Assembly (NCBI RefSeq): GCF_001439735.1 | Contig: NZ_JYLN01000006.1 | Location: 186,001-250,000 of the forward strand | Reading direction: 5' to 3' | Source: Pseudomonas paralactis | GTDB lineage: Bacteria; Pseudomonadota; Gammaproteobacteria; Pseudomonadales; Pseudomonadaceae | DNA length: 64,000 nt | In this document: positions 17,748 to 25,196 of the stretch, one piece after another | How the letters are laid out: every line of letters begins with the position of its first letter | Position numbering within the stretch: the stretch's first letter is position 1 | Position numbers and translations under genes: made by a program | The notes under the pieces: generated by a model | The model's input: the letters and a program-made list of their open reading frames with translations, nothing else | What the model was told of the DNA's origin: nothing | Databases searched by the model: none

Positions 17748-18297
17748 CATAGGTATCTACACAACTTCGGCGCGACGCTGGACCTGTGGCGAGGGAGCTT
17801 GCTCCCGTGATGGACTGACAGCCGACGCTGCTCTAGCTGACGCACCGCGATCCAAATGTGGGAGCTGGCTTGCCTGCGAAGACGGCCTGAAAGCCGACCA
17901 GGATCTTGGATCAGACCGCGTACATATCCGTTCCTGCGGTAATGGCTGCTATTGGTTCCGCTTTTACAGCGGGTCACTTTTGAAAAGCCCAAAAGTAACC
18001 AAAAGGCTCTTGCCCCACCACTCGGCACCTCGCTTGGGCTCGGTGTGCCCGTAATCCGCCAGTGATTTGGGGGGCCGCCGCCACGCGCCATCCATGGCGC
18101 GGGGCGGCTAAACCGGCATCCCTGCCGGTTTACCCCCCAAATCCCTGTTGAATTCCGGCCAGCGTGGTTTGACGGGGCGCCTAAGATCAAGATCAAAAGC
18201 AGAGCAACAGCAGAACAAGAGCAAGATCAAGAGCGGCTCGCTTCGCATCGTGGTTACCGTCGGCGGCTACAGCCTAAAAGTTGTGTAGATACCTATG
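17748..18297. mobile_element. 550-bp non-coding MITE-like element with 20-bp inverted ends
   Basis: The ends are perfect 20-bp inverted repeats: CATAGGTATCTACACAACTT at 17748-17767 and its complement at 18278-18297. A 10-base direct repeat, GCCATCGCAG, lies immediately outside both ends (17738-17747, 18298-18307), as expected of a target-site duplication. No transposase is encoded, so it is non-autonomous. The interior contains two solitary REP arms of different classes (17785-17807 and 17857-17886). It also has a hairpin GGTcACTTTT/AAAAGTaACC at 17972-18000, a branched palindromic core (18064-18143) and a purine-rich tract of AAGATC/GAGCAA-like units (18183-18235). It makes up most of the 669-base gap between the elyC-like gene and lnt. 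Confidence 0.85.
18064..18143. other. Branched palindromic core of the mobile element
   Basis: An outer perfect 11-bp stem GATTTGGGGGG/CCCCCCAAATC (18064-18074 and 18133-18143) encloses two more hairpins. One is CGCGCCAT/ATGGCGCG with a CC loop (18084-18101), extended by CCGCC/GGCGG. The other is TAAACCGGCA/TGCCGGTTTA with a TCCC loop (18109-18132). Together they form a possible three-way junction or cruciform in DNA or RNA. Confidence 0.75.
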
Positions 18298-18326
18298 GCC
18301 ATCGCAGGCAAGCCAGTTCCCTCAGG

Positions 18327-19850
18327 TCAGACTGTTTTGGACATCCTGCCAGCTAGCAATGCCCAGCCAAAGAGCAGCACGCACACAATGATCAACGGCC
18401 ACGAACGCCATTGCAGGTACGGCGTGAGGTTGTGCATCGGCACCACTTCGCCGTAAAGAATGCCGCGTTCAAACTGCGGGATCTGTGCGGTGATCTGCCC
18501 AAACGGGTTGATCAGCCCGGTCACGCCATTGTTCGTGGCGCGGATCATCCATCGCCCGGCTTCCAGTGCACGCATCTGCGCCATTTGCAGGTGCTGCAAC
18601 GGGCCGATGGAGCGGCCGAACCAGGTGTCGTTGCTGATGGTCAGCAGCAGGTCGCTCTGGGCCGACAGGCCGGCAGCGAATTCCGGGTAGACCACTTCAT
18701 AGCAAATGAACGGCGCAATCTGATAGCCCTTGGCCTGCAGCATGGGCTGGTCTGAAGGGCCGCGGGCAAAGTCCGACATCGGCAGGTCAAAGAACGCAAT
18801 CAGCCCGCGCAGCATGTCCTGCAATGGCACGTATTCACCAAACGGCACCAGCTTTTGCTTGAGGTAGGTGCCGTCACCCTCGCCGACGACGGTAATGCCA
18901 TTGAAGTAGCGCTTTTCATGGTGCACTTCCTGGCGAATGGGTACGCCGGTAATCAGCGCGGTGTTCCGGTCGGCGGCAAACTTGCCCATCATGCCCAGGT
19001 AGCCTTCGACTGACTCCTTGAGCACCGGTACTGCGGTTTCCGGCCAAACCAGCAGGTCGACACGCTTGGAGCTCAGGCTCATGTCGCGGTACAGCGCCAA
19101 CTGCGCATTGAGCTGCTCGGGGTCCCACTTCATGCTTTGCTCGACGTTGCCCTGGATGGCGGCGACGCTCAGCGGTTCGCCGGAGGGCGAGGTCCAGGCG
19201 TGGTGCTTGAGCGCCAGGCCGATGGCCCAGGGGGCGACCAGCAGCACCAGGCCCGCACCGATGAAGGCATTGCGCTTGCTCGCCAGCAGGCGCGGCAGGT
19301 TGCACAAAAGGGCCGCCGTAAGTGCCAGCGCGAAGGAAATCAGCCACATCCCGCCCAACGGCGCGAGGCCGGTCAGCGGGCCGTCGAGTTGGCTGTAACC
19401 GGAGTACAACCAGGGGAAACCGGTGAGGAACCAACCCCGAAAGGCTTCCTGGCCGACCCACAACGCGGCAAAGGTCAGGGCATCTGCCAACGGCGCTTCA
19501 TTGCGGCGCAGCCAGCGCGCCCATAGCCAGGCGGGCAGGGCAAAGAACCAGGCGATGGCGGCGGTGAACAGCAGCATCAAAAACCCCGCCAGCAACACCG
19601 AAGCGCCGCCGAAGTGGTGGATGCTGTAGTAGATCCAACTGGTGCCGGCGCCAAACAGGCCAAAACCGAAACACCAGCCACGGCCAAGGGCCTGGCGGGG
19701 TGTCAGCTCCCGCAGGCCGATATAGAACAGGCCGACCGCTACCAGCGCCAACGGCCAGATATCGAACGGCGCCAGCGCCAGGGTAGTGATGGCGCCGGCC
19801 ACCACGGCCAGCAGGTTACCGGGCCAGCCGGGTGCGGTGAGACGGCGCAT
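18327..19850 (-). CDS. lnt: Apolipoprotein N-acyltransferase
   Basis: Lnt adds the third acyl chain to the N-terminal cysteine of lipoproteins, the last step before Lol export. The 507-residue inner-membrane protein has about six N-terminal spans and a nitrilase-like periplasmic domain. The catalytic triad is visible: Glu271 in LLVWPETAVP, Lys331 in TYLKQKLVPFGEYVP, and Cys383 in APFICYEVVYPE. It follows corC after 8 bases, so the ybeZ-ybeY-corC-lnt order typical of gammaproteobacteria is complete. Confidence 0.97.
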   Translation of the reverse strand: MRRLTAPGWPGNLLAVVAGAITTLALAPFDIWPLALVAVGLFYIGLRELTPRQALGRGWCFGFGLFGAGTSWIYYSIHHFGGASVLLAGFLMLLFTAAIAWFFALPAWLWARWLRRNEAPLADALTFAALWVGQEAFRGWFLTGFPWLYSGYSQLDGPLTGLAPLGGMWLISFALALTAALLCNLPRLLASKRNAFIGAGLVLLVAPWAIGLALKHHAWTSPSGEPLSVAAIQGNVEQSMKWDPEQLNAQLALYRDMSLSSKRVDLLVWPETAVPVLKESVEGYLGMMGKFAADRNTALITGVPIRQEVHHEKRYFNGITVVGEGDGTYLKQKLVPFGEYVPLQDMLRGLIAFFDLPMSDFARGPSDQPMLQAKGYQIAPFICYEVVYPEFAAGLSAQSDLLLTISNDTWFGRSIGPLQHLQMAQMRALEAGRWMIRATNNGVTGLINPFGQITAQIPQFERGILYGEVVPMHNLTPYLQWRSWPLIIVCVLLFGWALLAGRMSKTV

Positions 19851-19858
19851 GTCAGTCC

Positions 19859-20698
19859 TTAGCGGGCAATAGGTGTCAAACGGATCAGATGGATACGACG
19901 GCTATCGGCATTCAAAATGCGGAAGCGATAGGCGCCGATCTCGGTGGTTTCGTTACGCTTGGGCAGGTGCCCGAACGCACTCATCACCAGGCCGCCGACC
20001 GTGTCGAACTCATCGTCCGAGAACTCGCTGTCGAAGAACTCGTTGAAGTTCTCGATGGGCGTCAGCGCCTTGATCAGGAAGTCACCGCTGGGCAGCGGCT
20101 TGATGTAGCTGTCTTCTTCGACGTCGTGCTCGTCTTCGATGTCGCCGACGATCTGCTCCAGCACGTCCTCGATGGTCACCAGGCCGGCCACGCCGCCGTA
20201 TTCGTCAATCACAATAGCCATGTGATTGTGGTTGGCGCGGAACTCGCGCAGCAGCACATTCAGGCGCTTGGATTCAGGGACGAAGGTGGCCGGGCGCAGC
20301 AGGTCCTTGATGTTGAAGCTGTCGCCATTCTCCTTGAGGATCAGCGGCAACAGGTCCTTGGCCAGCAAAACACCCATGACGTCGTCATGGCTTTCACCGA
20401 TCACCGGGTAGCGCGAGTGCGCCGAGTCGATTACGGCCGGGAGGAATTCCCGTGGGGTCTGGGTCGCCTTGATGCTGATCATCTGCGAGCGCGGGACCAT
20501 GATGTCACGTACTTGCAGGTCAGCCACCTGGATGGCGCCTTCGACGATGGCCAGCGCTTCGCTGTCCAGCAACTTGTTTTGGTGGGCCTCGCGCAGCAGC
20601 TCCAAGAGCTCCTGGCGGTTTTTCGGCTCGTGGGCAAAAGCCTGGGTCAGTTTACCCAGCCATGACTTCTGCCCGTTGCTCGATCGGTCTTCGCTCAT
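19859..20698 (-). CDS. corC: CorC/YbeX family CBS-domain protein
   Basis: CorC (YbeX) is linked to magnesium and cobalt efflux and, in E. coli, to ribosome function. The 279-residue protein has no membrane segment. A tandem CBS pair runs from VRDIMVPRSQMISI to VIDEYGGVAGLVTIEDVLEQIVGDIEDEHD, followed by the CorC_HlyC domain (SGDFLIKALTPIENFNEFF, DTVGGLVMSAFGHLPKRNE). The 42 bases to the ybeY stop hold nothing notable. Confidence 0.95.
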   Translation of the reverse strand: MSEDRSSNGQKSWLGKLTQAFAHEPKNRQELLELLREAHQNKLLDSEALAIVEGAIQVADLQVRDIMVPRSQMISIKATQTPREFLPAVIDSAHSRYPVIGESHDDVMGVLLAKDLLPLILKENGDSFNIKDLLRPATFVPESKRLNVLLREFRANHNHMAIVIDEYGGVAGLVTIEDVLEQIVGDIEDEHDVEEDSYIKPLPSGDFLIKALTPIENFNEFFDSEFSDDEFDTVGGLVMSAFGHLPKRNETTEIGAYRFRILNADSRRIHLIRLTPIAR

Positions 20699-20740
20699 AG
20701 CGATTACTCTAAATCCTTTGATATGACAGTTGAGTGTTGA

Positions 20741-21199
20741 TCAGCTTTCGTCGTCTGCATACGGGTCGCGGTGACCCAGTTCTGCAAGCAACGTTCGTTC
20801 CAGTGCTTCCATTTCCTCGGCTTCGTCATCGTCTATATGGTCGTAACCCAAGAGATGCAAGCAGCCGTGGATGACTAGATGGGCCCAATGGGCCTCAAGT
20901 TCCTTGCCTTGTTCCGCCGCTTCGCGTTCGACCACCGCGACGCAGATCACCAGATCGCCCAGCAGCGGGATATCCAGCAATTCGTCGGGCACGTCGGCGG
21001 GGAAGGACAGCACGTTGGTCGCGTAGTCTTTCTGGCGCCAGGTGTGGTTCAGCTCACGGCCTTCGGCCTCGTCCACCAGACGAATGGTCAGCTCCGAGTC
21101 GGCGGTGCGCTGGCGCAAAGCCAGTTCACACCATTGGCGGAACTGGGCTTCGCTGGGGGCGGATGCGTCAGTGGCCAGTTGCAGGTCTAGCTCAAGCAT
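20741..21199 (-). CDS. ybeY: rRNA maturation endoribonuclease YbeY
   Basis: YbeY is a zinc-dependent RNase involved in 16S rRNA 3'-end maturation and ribosome quality control. The start is ATG 21197-21199 (MLELDLQLATDAS), giving 152 residues; the open frame continues to 21262 inside ybeZ. The zinc motif HGCLHLLGYDH is present, along with NHTWRQKDYATNVLSFP. Its first 8 bases overlap the ybeZ 3' end, which implies coupling. Confidence 0.96.
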   Translation of the reverse strand: MLELDLQLATDASAPSEAQFRQWCELALRQRTADSELTIRLVDEAEGRELNHTWRQKDYATNVLSFPADVPDELLDIPLLGDLVICVAVVEREAAEQGKELEAHWAHLVIHGCLHLLGYDHIDDDEAEEMEALERTLLAELGHRDPYADDES

Positions 21200-22196
21200 C
21201 GTGGCGAGCGTCCTTGGCGGGCGCGTCGTCGCGGTGTTCGAAACGCTCATAGGCTTCGACAATGCGCTGCACCAGCGGGTGGCGTACCACGTCCTTGGGC
21301 ATGAAATGCGTGAAGCTGATACCCGGCACGTCCTTGAGCACCTCGATCACCTGGCCCAGTCCCGACTTGGTGCCCTTGGGCAGGTCGACCTGGGTGATGT
21401 CGCCCGTGATCACGGCAGTGGAGCCGAAACCGATACGGGTGAGGAACATCTTCATCTGCTCAACGGTGGTGTTCTGGCTTTCGTCGAGGATGATGAAGCT
21501 GTTGTTCAAGGTGCGGCCACGCATGTAGGCCAGCGGGGCGATTTCGATCACCTGGCGCTCGATCAGCTTGGCCACGTACTCAAAGCCGAGCATCTCGTAC
21601 AGCGCGTCGTAGAGCGGGCGCAGGTACGGGTCGATCTTCTGGGCCAGGTCGCCGGGCAGGAAGCCGAGCTTTTCGCCCGCTTCAACCGCCGGGCGCACCA
21701 GCAGGATGCGCCGCACTTGCTCGCGCTCCAGGGCGTCGACGGCGCAGGCCACCGCCAGGTAGGTCTTGCCGGTACCGGCCGGGCCGATGCCGAAGTTGAT
21801 GTCGTTGCCGAGGATTTCCTTGACGTACTTCTGCTGATTCAAGCCACGTGGGCGAATCATGCCTTTTTTGGTACGCAGGGCCACGCTGGCTTCGGCCACC
21901 GGGTTGTTGGCCAGGTCCTCCACGGCAGATTCCTGCAGGTACAGGTGTACCGTCTCCGGCGACAGCTCACTACCCTTGGTCTCGCGGTAGAGGCGACGCA
22001 GCAGGTTTTCTGCAGACGTGGTGTGTTGGGGTTCACCAATGAGCTCGAACTGATTGCCGCGGTTGCGGATCTCGATGCTCAGGCGTTGTTCGATCAGGCG
22101 CAGGTGCTCGTCGAACTGTCCGCACAGGTTGGCGAAACGGCGAGCCTCAAACGGCTCGAGGATAAAACGATGGGGTTCTGCTATGGGTGCGTTCAA
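21192..22196 (-). CDS. ybeZ: PhoH-like ATPase YbeZ
   Basis: YbeZ is a PhoH-family NTPase that partners YbeY. I favour a TTG start at 22194-22196, where the protein reads L/M-NAPIAEPHRFILEPFEARRF as in Pseudomonas homologues; this gives 334 residues. Upstream in-frame sequence to 22301 looks non-coding. The Walker A is GPAGTGKTYLA and the Walker B region is NSFIILDESQN. No strong ribosome-binding site is seen before the TTG, so the start is the least certain part. Confidence 0.9.
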   Translation of the reverse strand: MNAPIAEPHRFILEPFEARRFANLCGQFDEHLRLIEQRLSIEIRNRGNQFELIGEPQHTTSAENLLRRLYRETKGSELSPETVHLYLQESAVEDLANNPVAEASVALRTKKGMIRPRGLNQQKYVKEILGNDINFGIGPAGTGKTYLAVACAVDALEREQVRRILLVRPAVEAGEKLGFLPGDLAQKIDPYLRPLYDALYEMLGFEYVAKLIERQVIEIAPLAYMRGRTLNNSFIILDESQNTTVEQMKMFLTRIGFGSTAVITGDITQVDLPKGTKSGLGQVIEVLKDVPGISFTHFMPKDVVRHPLVQRIVEAYERFEHRDDAPAKDARHDA

Positions 22197-22311
22197 GGTT
22201 GCTTTTAGCCGCCCTTTGGCTGATGAGGTGAGAGAGAGAATAACGCCAGGCGCCGGTGTGCGAAAGCACTTAAATAGCCTGGCCCCACTCTCGATAACCA
22301 TGAAGAACTCC

Positions 22312-22476
22312 TGTGGGAGCTGGCTTGCCTGCTGTAGGAGCGAGCTTGCTCGCGAAAAACGTCAACGATAATGCGTGTTTGCTGAATGAGCGCGGCGCCG
22401 GTGAGTTTTTCGCGAGCAAGCTCGCTCCTACAAAAAAGCCTTAACTGACTGGCATTGAGGCAAGCCAGCTCCCACA
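22312..22476. repeat. REPIN of one class containing a REPIN of another class
   Basis: Outer arms TGTGGGAGCTGGCTTGCCTG (22312-22331) and GGCAAGCCAGCTCCCACA (22459-22476) belong to the GCTGGCTTGCC class. Between them lies a complete GCGAGCTTGCTCGC-class REPIN at 22333-22432. It occupies the gap between miaB and ybeZ. The right outer arm lacks its usual inner ATCGC bases, so some sequence was lost or replaced. Confidence 0.85.
22333..22432. repeat. REPIN, GCGAGCTTGCTCGC class (inner copy)
   Basis: TGTAGGAGCGAGCTTGCTCG and its inverted copy are separated by a spacer starting CGTCAACGATAATGCG. The spacer closely resembles that of the copy at 46012-46109, so the whole 100-base unit, not just the arms, is repeated. 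Confidence 0.9.
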
Positions 22477-22502
22477 TTTTGATCTTCATCCGGTCCGCGA
22501 GA

Positions 22503-23831
22503 TCAGGTGATCAACGAGCCACGCAACGAGTGTGGCTGCGCCGCATCGATGTGCACATCGGCAAACTGGCCGATCAGCGTAGGATTATCGCAGCGGAAGT
22601 TCACGATGCGGTTGTTCTCGGTGCGCCCCTGCAATTCGCCCGGGTCTTTCTTCGAGTAATCGGTCACCAGGATGCGCTGGATCGAGCCGACCATTTGTCG
22701 GCTGATTTCGAAGCCCTGTTGATTCAGACGATGTTGCAGCACGTTCAGCCGCTCCTTTTTCAACGCCTCCGGGGTTTCGTCCAGCAGGTCGGCCGCCGGT
22801 GTGCCCGGGCGTTGGCTATAGACGAACGAGTAGGAGAAGTCGAAGCCGACGTCTTCAATCAGCTTCATGGTCTGCTGGAAATCTTTCTCGGTTTCGCCCG
22901 GGAAGCCGACGATAAAGTCTGAACTGATGCAGATGCCCGGTACCGCAGCGCGCAGTTTGCGCAGCTTGGATTTGTATTCCAGCGCGGTGTGGTTGCGCTT
23001 CATCGCTGACAGAATGCGGTCCGAGCCCGATTGCACCGGCAAGTGCAGATGTTTGACCAGCTCCGGCACCTCTGCGTGGGCCTGGATCAGGCTGTCGGAG
23101 AACTCCAGCGGATGCGAAGTGGTGTAGCGGATGCGCTCGATGCCATCGACAGCGGCGACCACCCGGATCAACTCCGCCAGGTCGGCCAGGCGCCCGTCGT
23201 GGGTCAGGCCGCGGTAGCCGTTGACGTTCTGGCCCAGCAGGGTCACTTCGCGCACGCCGTTTTCAGCCAGGTGGATGATTTCTGCCAGCACATCGTCAAA
23301 TGGCCGGCTGACTTCTTCACCGCGGGTGTAGGGCACTACACAGAAAGTGCAGTACTTGCTGCAACCTTCCATCACCGACACGTAGGCGCTCGGGCCGTCG
23401 ATACGCGGCTCGGGCAAATGGTCGAATTTCTCGATTTCGGGGAACGATACGTCCACCTGCGGCAGCTTGGTGACGCGTGCGGCGTCGATCATTTCCGGCA
23501 GGCGGTGCAAGGTCTGCGGGCCGAATACCACGTCGACATACGGCGCGCGGTCGCGGATCGCGGCGCCTTCCTGGCTGGCCACGCAACCGCCGACGGCGAT
23601 CACCATGTCCGGGTTGGCCAGTTTCAATTCACGCCAGCGGCCCAGCTGTGAGTACACGCGGTCCTGGGCCCGTTCGCGGATCGAACAGGTATTGAGCAGG
23701 ATCACGTCGGCATCTTCGGCGCGGGCGGTGACTTCCAGGGCCTGGTGTTCGCCCAGCAGGTCGACCATGCGCGAGCTGTCGTACTCGTTCATCTGGCAAC
23801 CGTGGGTTTCGATATAAAGCTTCTTGGCCAT
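22503..23831 (-). CDS. miaB: tRNA-2-methylthio-N6-dimethylallyladenosine synthase
   Basis: MiaB is a radical-SAM methylthiotransferase that adds the ms2 group to i6A37 of tRNAs reading UNN codons. I start at ATG 23829-23831 (MAKKLYIETHGCQMNEYDS), giving 442 residues; a weaker start lies four codons upstream. The N-terminal UPF0004 domain holds three cluster cysteines (HGCQMN, LNTCSIRE, VGGCVASQ). The radical-SAM motif is CSKYCTFC, and a C-terminal TRAM domain ends the protein. It precedes ybeZ on the same strand across the nested REPIN. Confidence 0.97.
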   Translation of the reverse strand: MAKKLYIETHGCQMNEYDSSRMVDLLGEHQALEVTARAEDADVILLNTCSIRERAQDRVYSQLGRWRELKLANPDMVIAVGGCVASQEGAAIRDRAPYVDVVFGPQTLHRLPEMIDAARVTKLPQVDVSFPEIEKFDHLPEPRIDGPSAYVSVMEGCSKYCTFCVVPYTRGEEVSRPFDDVLAEIIHLAENGVREVTLLGQNVNGYRGLTHDGRLADLAELIRVVAAVDGIERIRYTTSHPLEFSDSLIQAHAEVPELVKHLHLPVQSGSDRILSAMKRNHTALEYKSKLRKLRAAVPGICISSDFIVGFPGETEKDFQQTMKLIEDVGFDFSYSFVYSQRPGTPAADLLDETPEALKKERLNVLQHRLNQQGFEISRQMVGSIQRILVTDYSKKDPGELQGRTENNRIVNFRCDNPTLIGQFADVHIDAAQPHSLRGSLIT

Positions 23832-23961
23832 GGGAATCGTCAACTGGTGGTAAAGAACCGCGCATTATAGGGGTCATGCCCATCGGTTCCTAGCGCTGTG
23901 CATCGGGTGCCATGCTATAGTTCGCGCCCTCTTTTATATCCCCATGTGTTCCCCGCCCACC

Positions 23962-24288
23962 ATGACCAAACGCGAAGCTCCAATCTACAAGGTGATTTTC
24001 CTCAACCAGGGCCAGGTGTTCGAAATGTACGCCAAGCAGATCTATCAAAGTGATCTGTGGGGCTTTCTGGAAGTGGAAGAATTCGTCTTTGGCGAGCGCA
24101 CCCAATTGGTGGTCGATCCGGGCGAAGAAAAGCTCAAGGCCCAGTTCGAAGGCGTGGTGCGCAGCTTTGTGCCGATGCATTCGATTGTGCGCATCGATGA
24201 GGTCGAACGCCTGGGTACGCCCAAGATCAGTGAGGCTCGGGGCGTGAGCAATGTGATGCCCTTTCCGATGCCGATGCCTGAGAAGTAG
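23962..24288 (+). CDS. DUF1820 family protein
   Basis: This 108-residue cytosolic protein is conserved in gammaproteobacteria but has no assigned function. I start at ATG 23962 (MTKREAPIYKVIFLNQGQ) rather than the in-frame ATG 23944, because the family begins with the IYKVIFLNQGQVFEMYAK segment. Other conserved stretches are SDLWGFLEVEEFVFGERTQL and FVPMHSIVRIDEVE. It is divergent from miaB; about 130 bases between them hold both promoters. Confidence 0.9.
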   Translation: MTKREAPIYKVIFLNQGQVFEMYAKQIYQSDLWGFLEVEEFVFGERTQLVVDPGEEKLKAQFEGVVRSFVPMHSIVRIDEVERLGTPKISEARGVSNVMPFPMPMPEK

Positions 24289-24309
24289 GGCTTTAGACCG
24301 AGGTGTGCC

Positions 24310-24396
24310 TATCGCAGGCAAGCCAGCTCCCACAGTTGACGGCATTCCAGCATTGAAACGCGGTCGAATGTGGGAGCTGGCTTGCCTGCGATAGCG
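24310..24396. repeat. Outward-facing REP pair, GCTGGCTTGCCTGCGAT class
   Basis: The inverted arm comes first (ATCGCAGGCAAGCCAGCTCC, 24310-24334) and the forward arm second (24369-24396). This is the opposite order from the other REPINs of this class. It separates the convergent DUF1820 and Sel1 genes. Confidence 0.85.
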
Positions 24397-24416
24397 ACGT
24401 AAGGTCTACAACAAAA

Positions 24417-24971
24417 TCAGGGCAGGGGAGAGAACGGCGAGCGCCCATCGGCACTCTGCAATTCCTGCAGGTAATTACGGAAAATCTGCCCGAGCACCTG
24501 GGTCGCCACTTCCAGTTCATCGCGCTGCATGTGCTCGGCGACTTCGTCGGCGGTGTCCAGTGCATCTTCTGCACCATTGACCGCAGCCATTTTCAGCACG
24601 ATGTAGGCCTGCACGTTATTGGCCGGCACACCTTCGCCCTTGAAGAACATATTGCCGAGCTGGAATTGCGCCTGGGCGTGGCCCTGTAGCGAAGCCTTTT
24701 CGAAGTAGCTCAACGCTTTGTTGAGGTCGACGGCCGGGTTCTTGCTGTCATGGTAGAACTCGCCCAACTCGTATTGCGCTTGCGCATCCCCTTCCTCAGC
24801 CTGTTTCTGGCACGCGCTCAGGGCTTCGGCCTGGCTGTCTGGCTGGGTATTGAGGGTGCAACGACCCATCGCTGGGATTAACAACGAGTTGCCGCCTGCC
24901 TGGGCATGTGCCAGCAGCGGCTGAAGGAGCAACAGGCAGCCCAGAACCAGGGTGCGGCCGGTGCGTTTCAT
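24417..24971 (-). CDS. Sel1/TPR-repeat periplasmic protein
   Basis: The 184-residue protein starts at ATG 24969-24971 (MKRTGRTLVLGCLLLLQPL); in-frame sequence up to 25031 is not typical coding. A signal peptide ends near AHAQA. LVLGC could act as a lipobox, but the hydrophobic stretch before it is short. At least two Sel1 repeats are visible: AQAQYELGEFYHDSK..NKALSYFEKAS and AQAQFQLGNMFFKGEGVPAN..AYIVLKMAAV. Such repeats bind proteins or organise envelope complexes; the partner is unknown. Confidence 0.85.
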   Translation of the reverse strand: MKRTGRTLVLGCLLLLQPLLAHAQAGGNSLLIPAMGRCTLNTQPDSQAEALSACQKQAEEGDAQAQYELGEFYHDSKNPAVDLNKALSYFEKASLQGHAQAQFQLGNMFFKGEGVPANNVQAYIVLKMAAVNGAEDALDTADEVAEHMQRDELEVATQVLGQIFRNYLQELQSADGRSPFSPLP

Positions 24972-25158
24972 GGGAATCGACTTACCTCTGACGGGGCGCG
25001 CGGACCCTCGGGGAGTCCAATAAGCGCGCATTATGAAATAAGCAGGCCTCTGCTTACAAAGTCTTTACTCGTTTTTCTGCTGCTTGGGCAAGTTATCTGC
25101 CGGATTGCAGGGCAATTCTCGAAAAAACCAGGAAATTTCTGTAAGCAAGGTAGCAAAT

Positions 25159-25184
25159 CTGACGCTGCCTGGGGGCAACGTCAG
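25159..25184 (-). terminator. Possible terminator after hemL
   Basis: CTGACG..GCC and GGC..CGTCAG pair to form a two-part stem 13 bases past the hemL stop. Only a short T-rich stretch (ATTTGCT) follows, so termination may be weak. Confidence 0.5.
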
Positions 25185-25196
25185 AGCGTGCGTCAC

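Larger units (their letters stand above)
17679..18325. repeat. REPIN split by a mobile element
   Basis: A degenerate forward arm (17679-17700) and the start of the inverted arm, ending in GCCATCGCAG at 17738-17747, are separated from the rest of that arm (GCCATCGCAGGCAAGCCAG, from 18298) by 550 bases. Removing the insert and one copy of the 10-base duplication restores a normal GCTGGCTTGCCTGCGAT-class REPIN of about 88 bases. Confidence 0.88.

Noticed and set aside
17720..18196. 158-residue open frame on the minus strand within the mobile element
   Set aside because: It runs through REP arms and perfect hairpins, has no ribosome-binding site and no domain. Its translation reflects the palindromic DNA.
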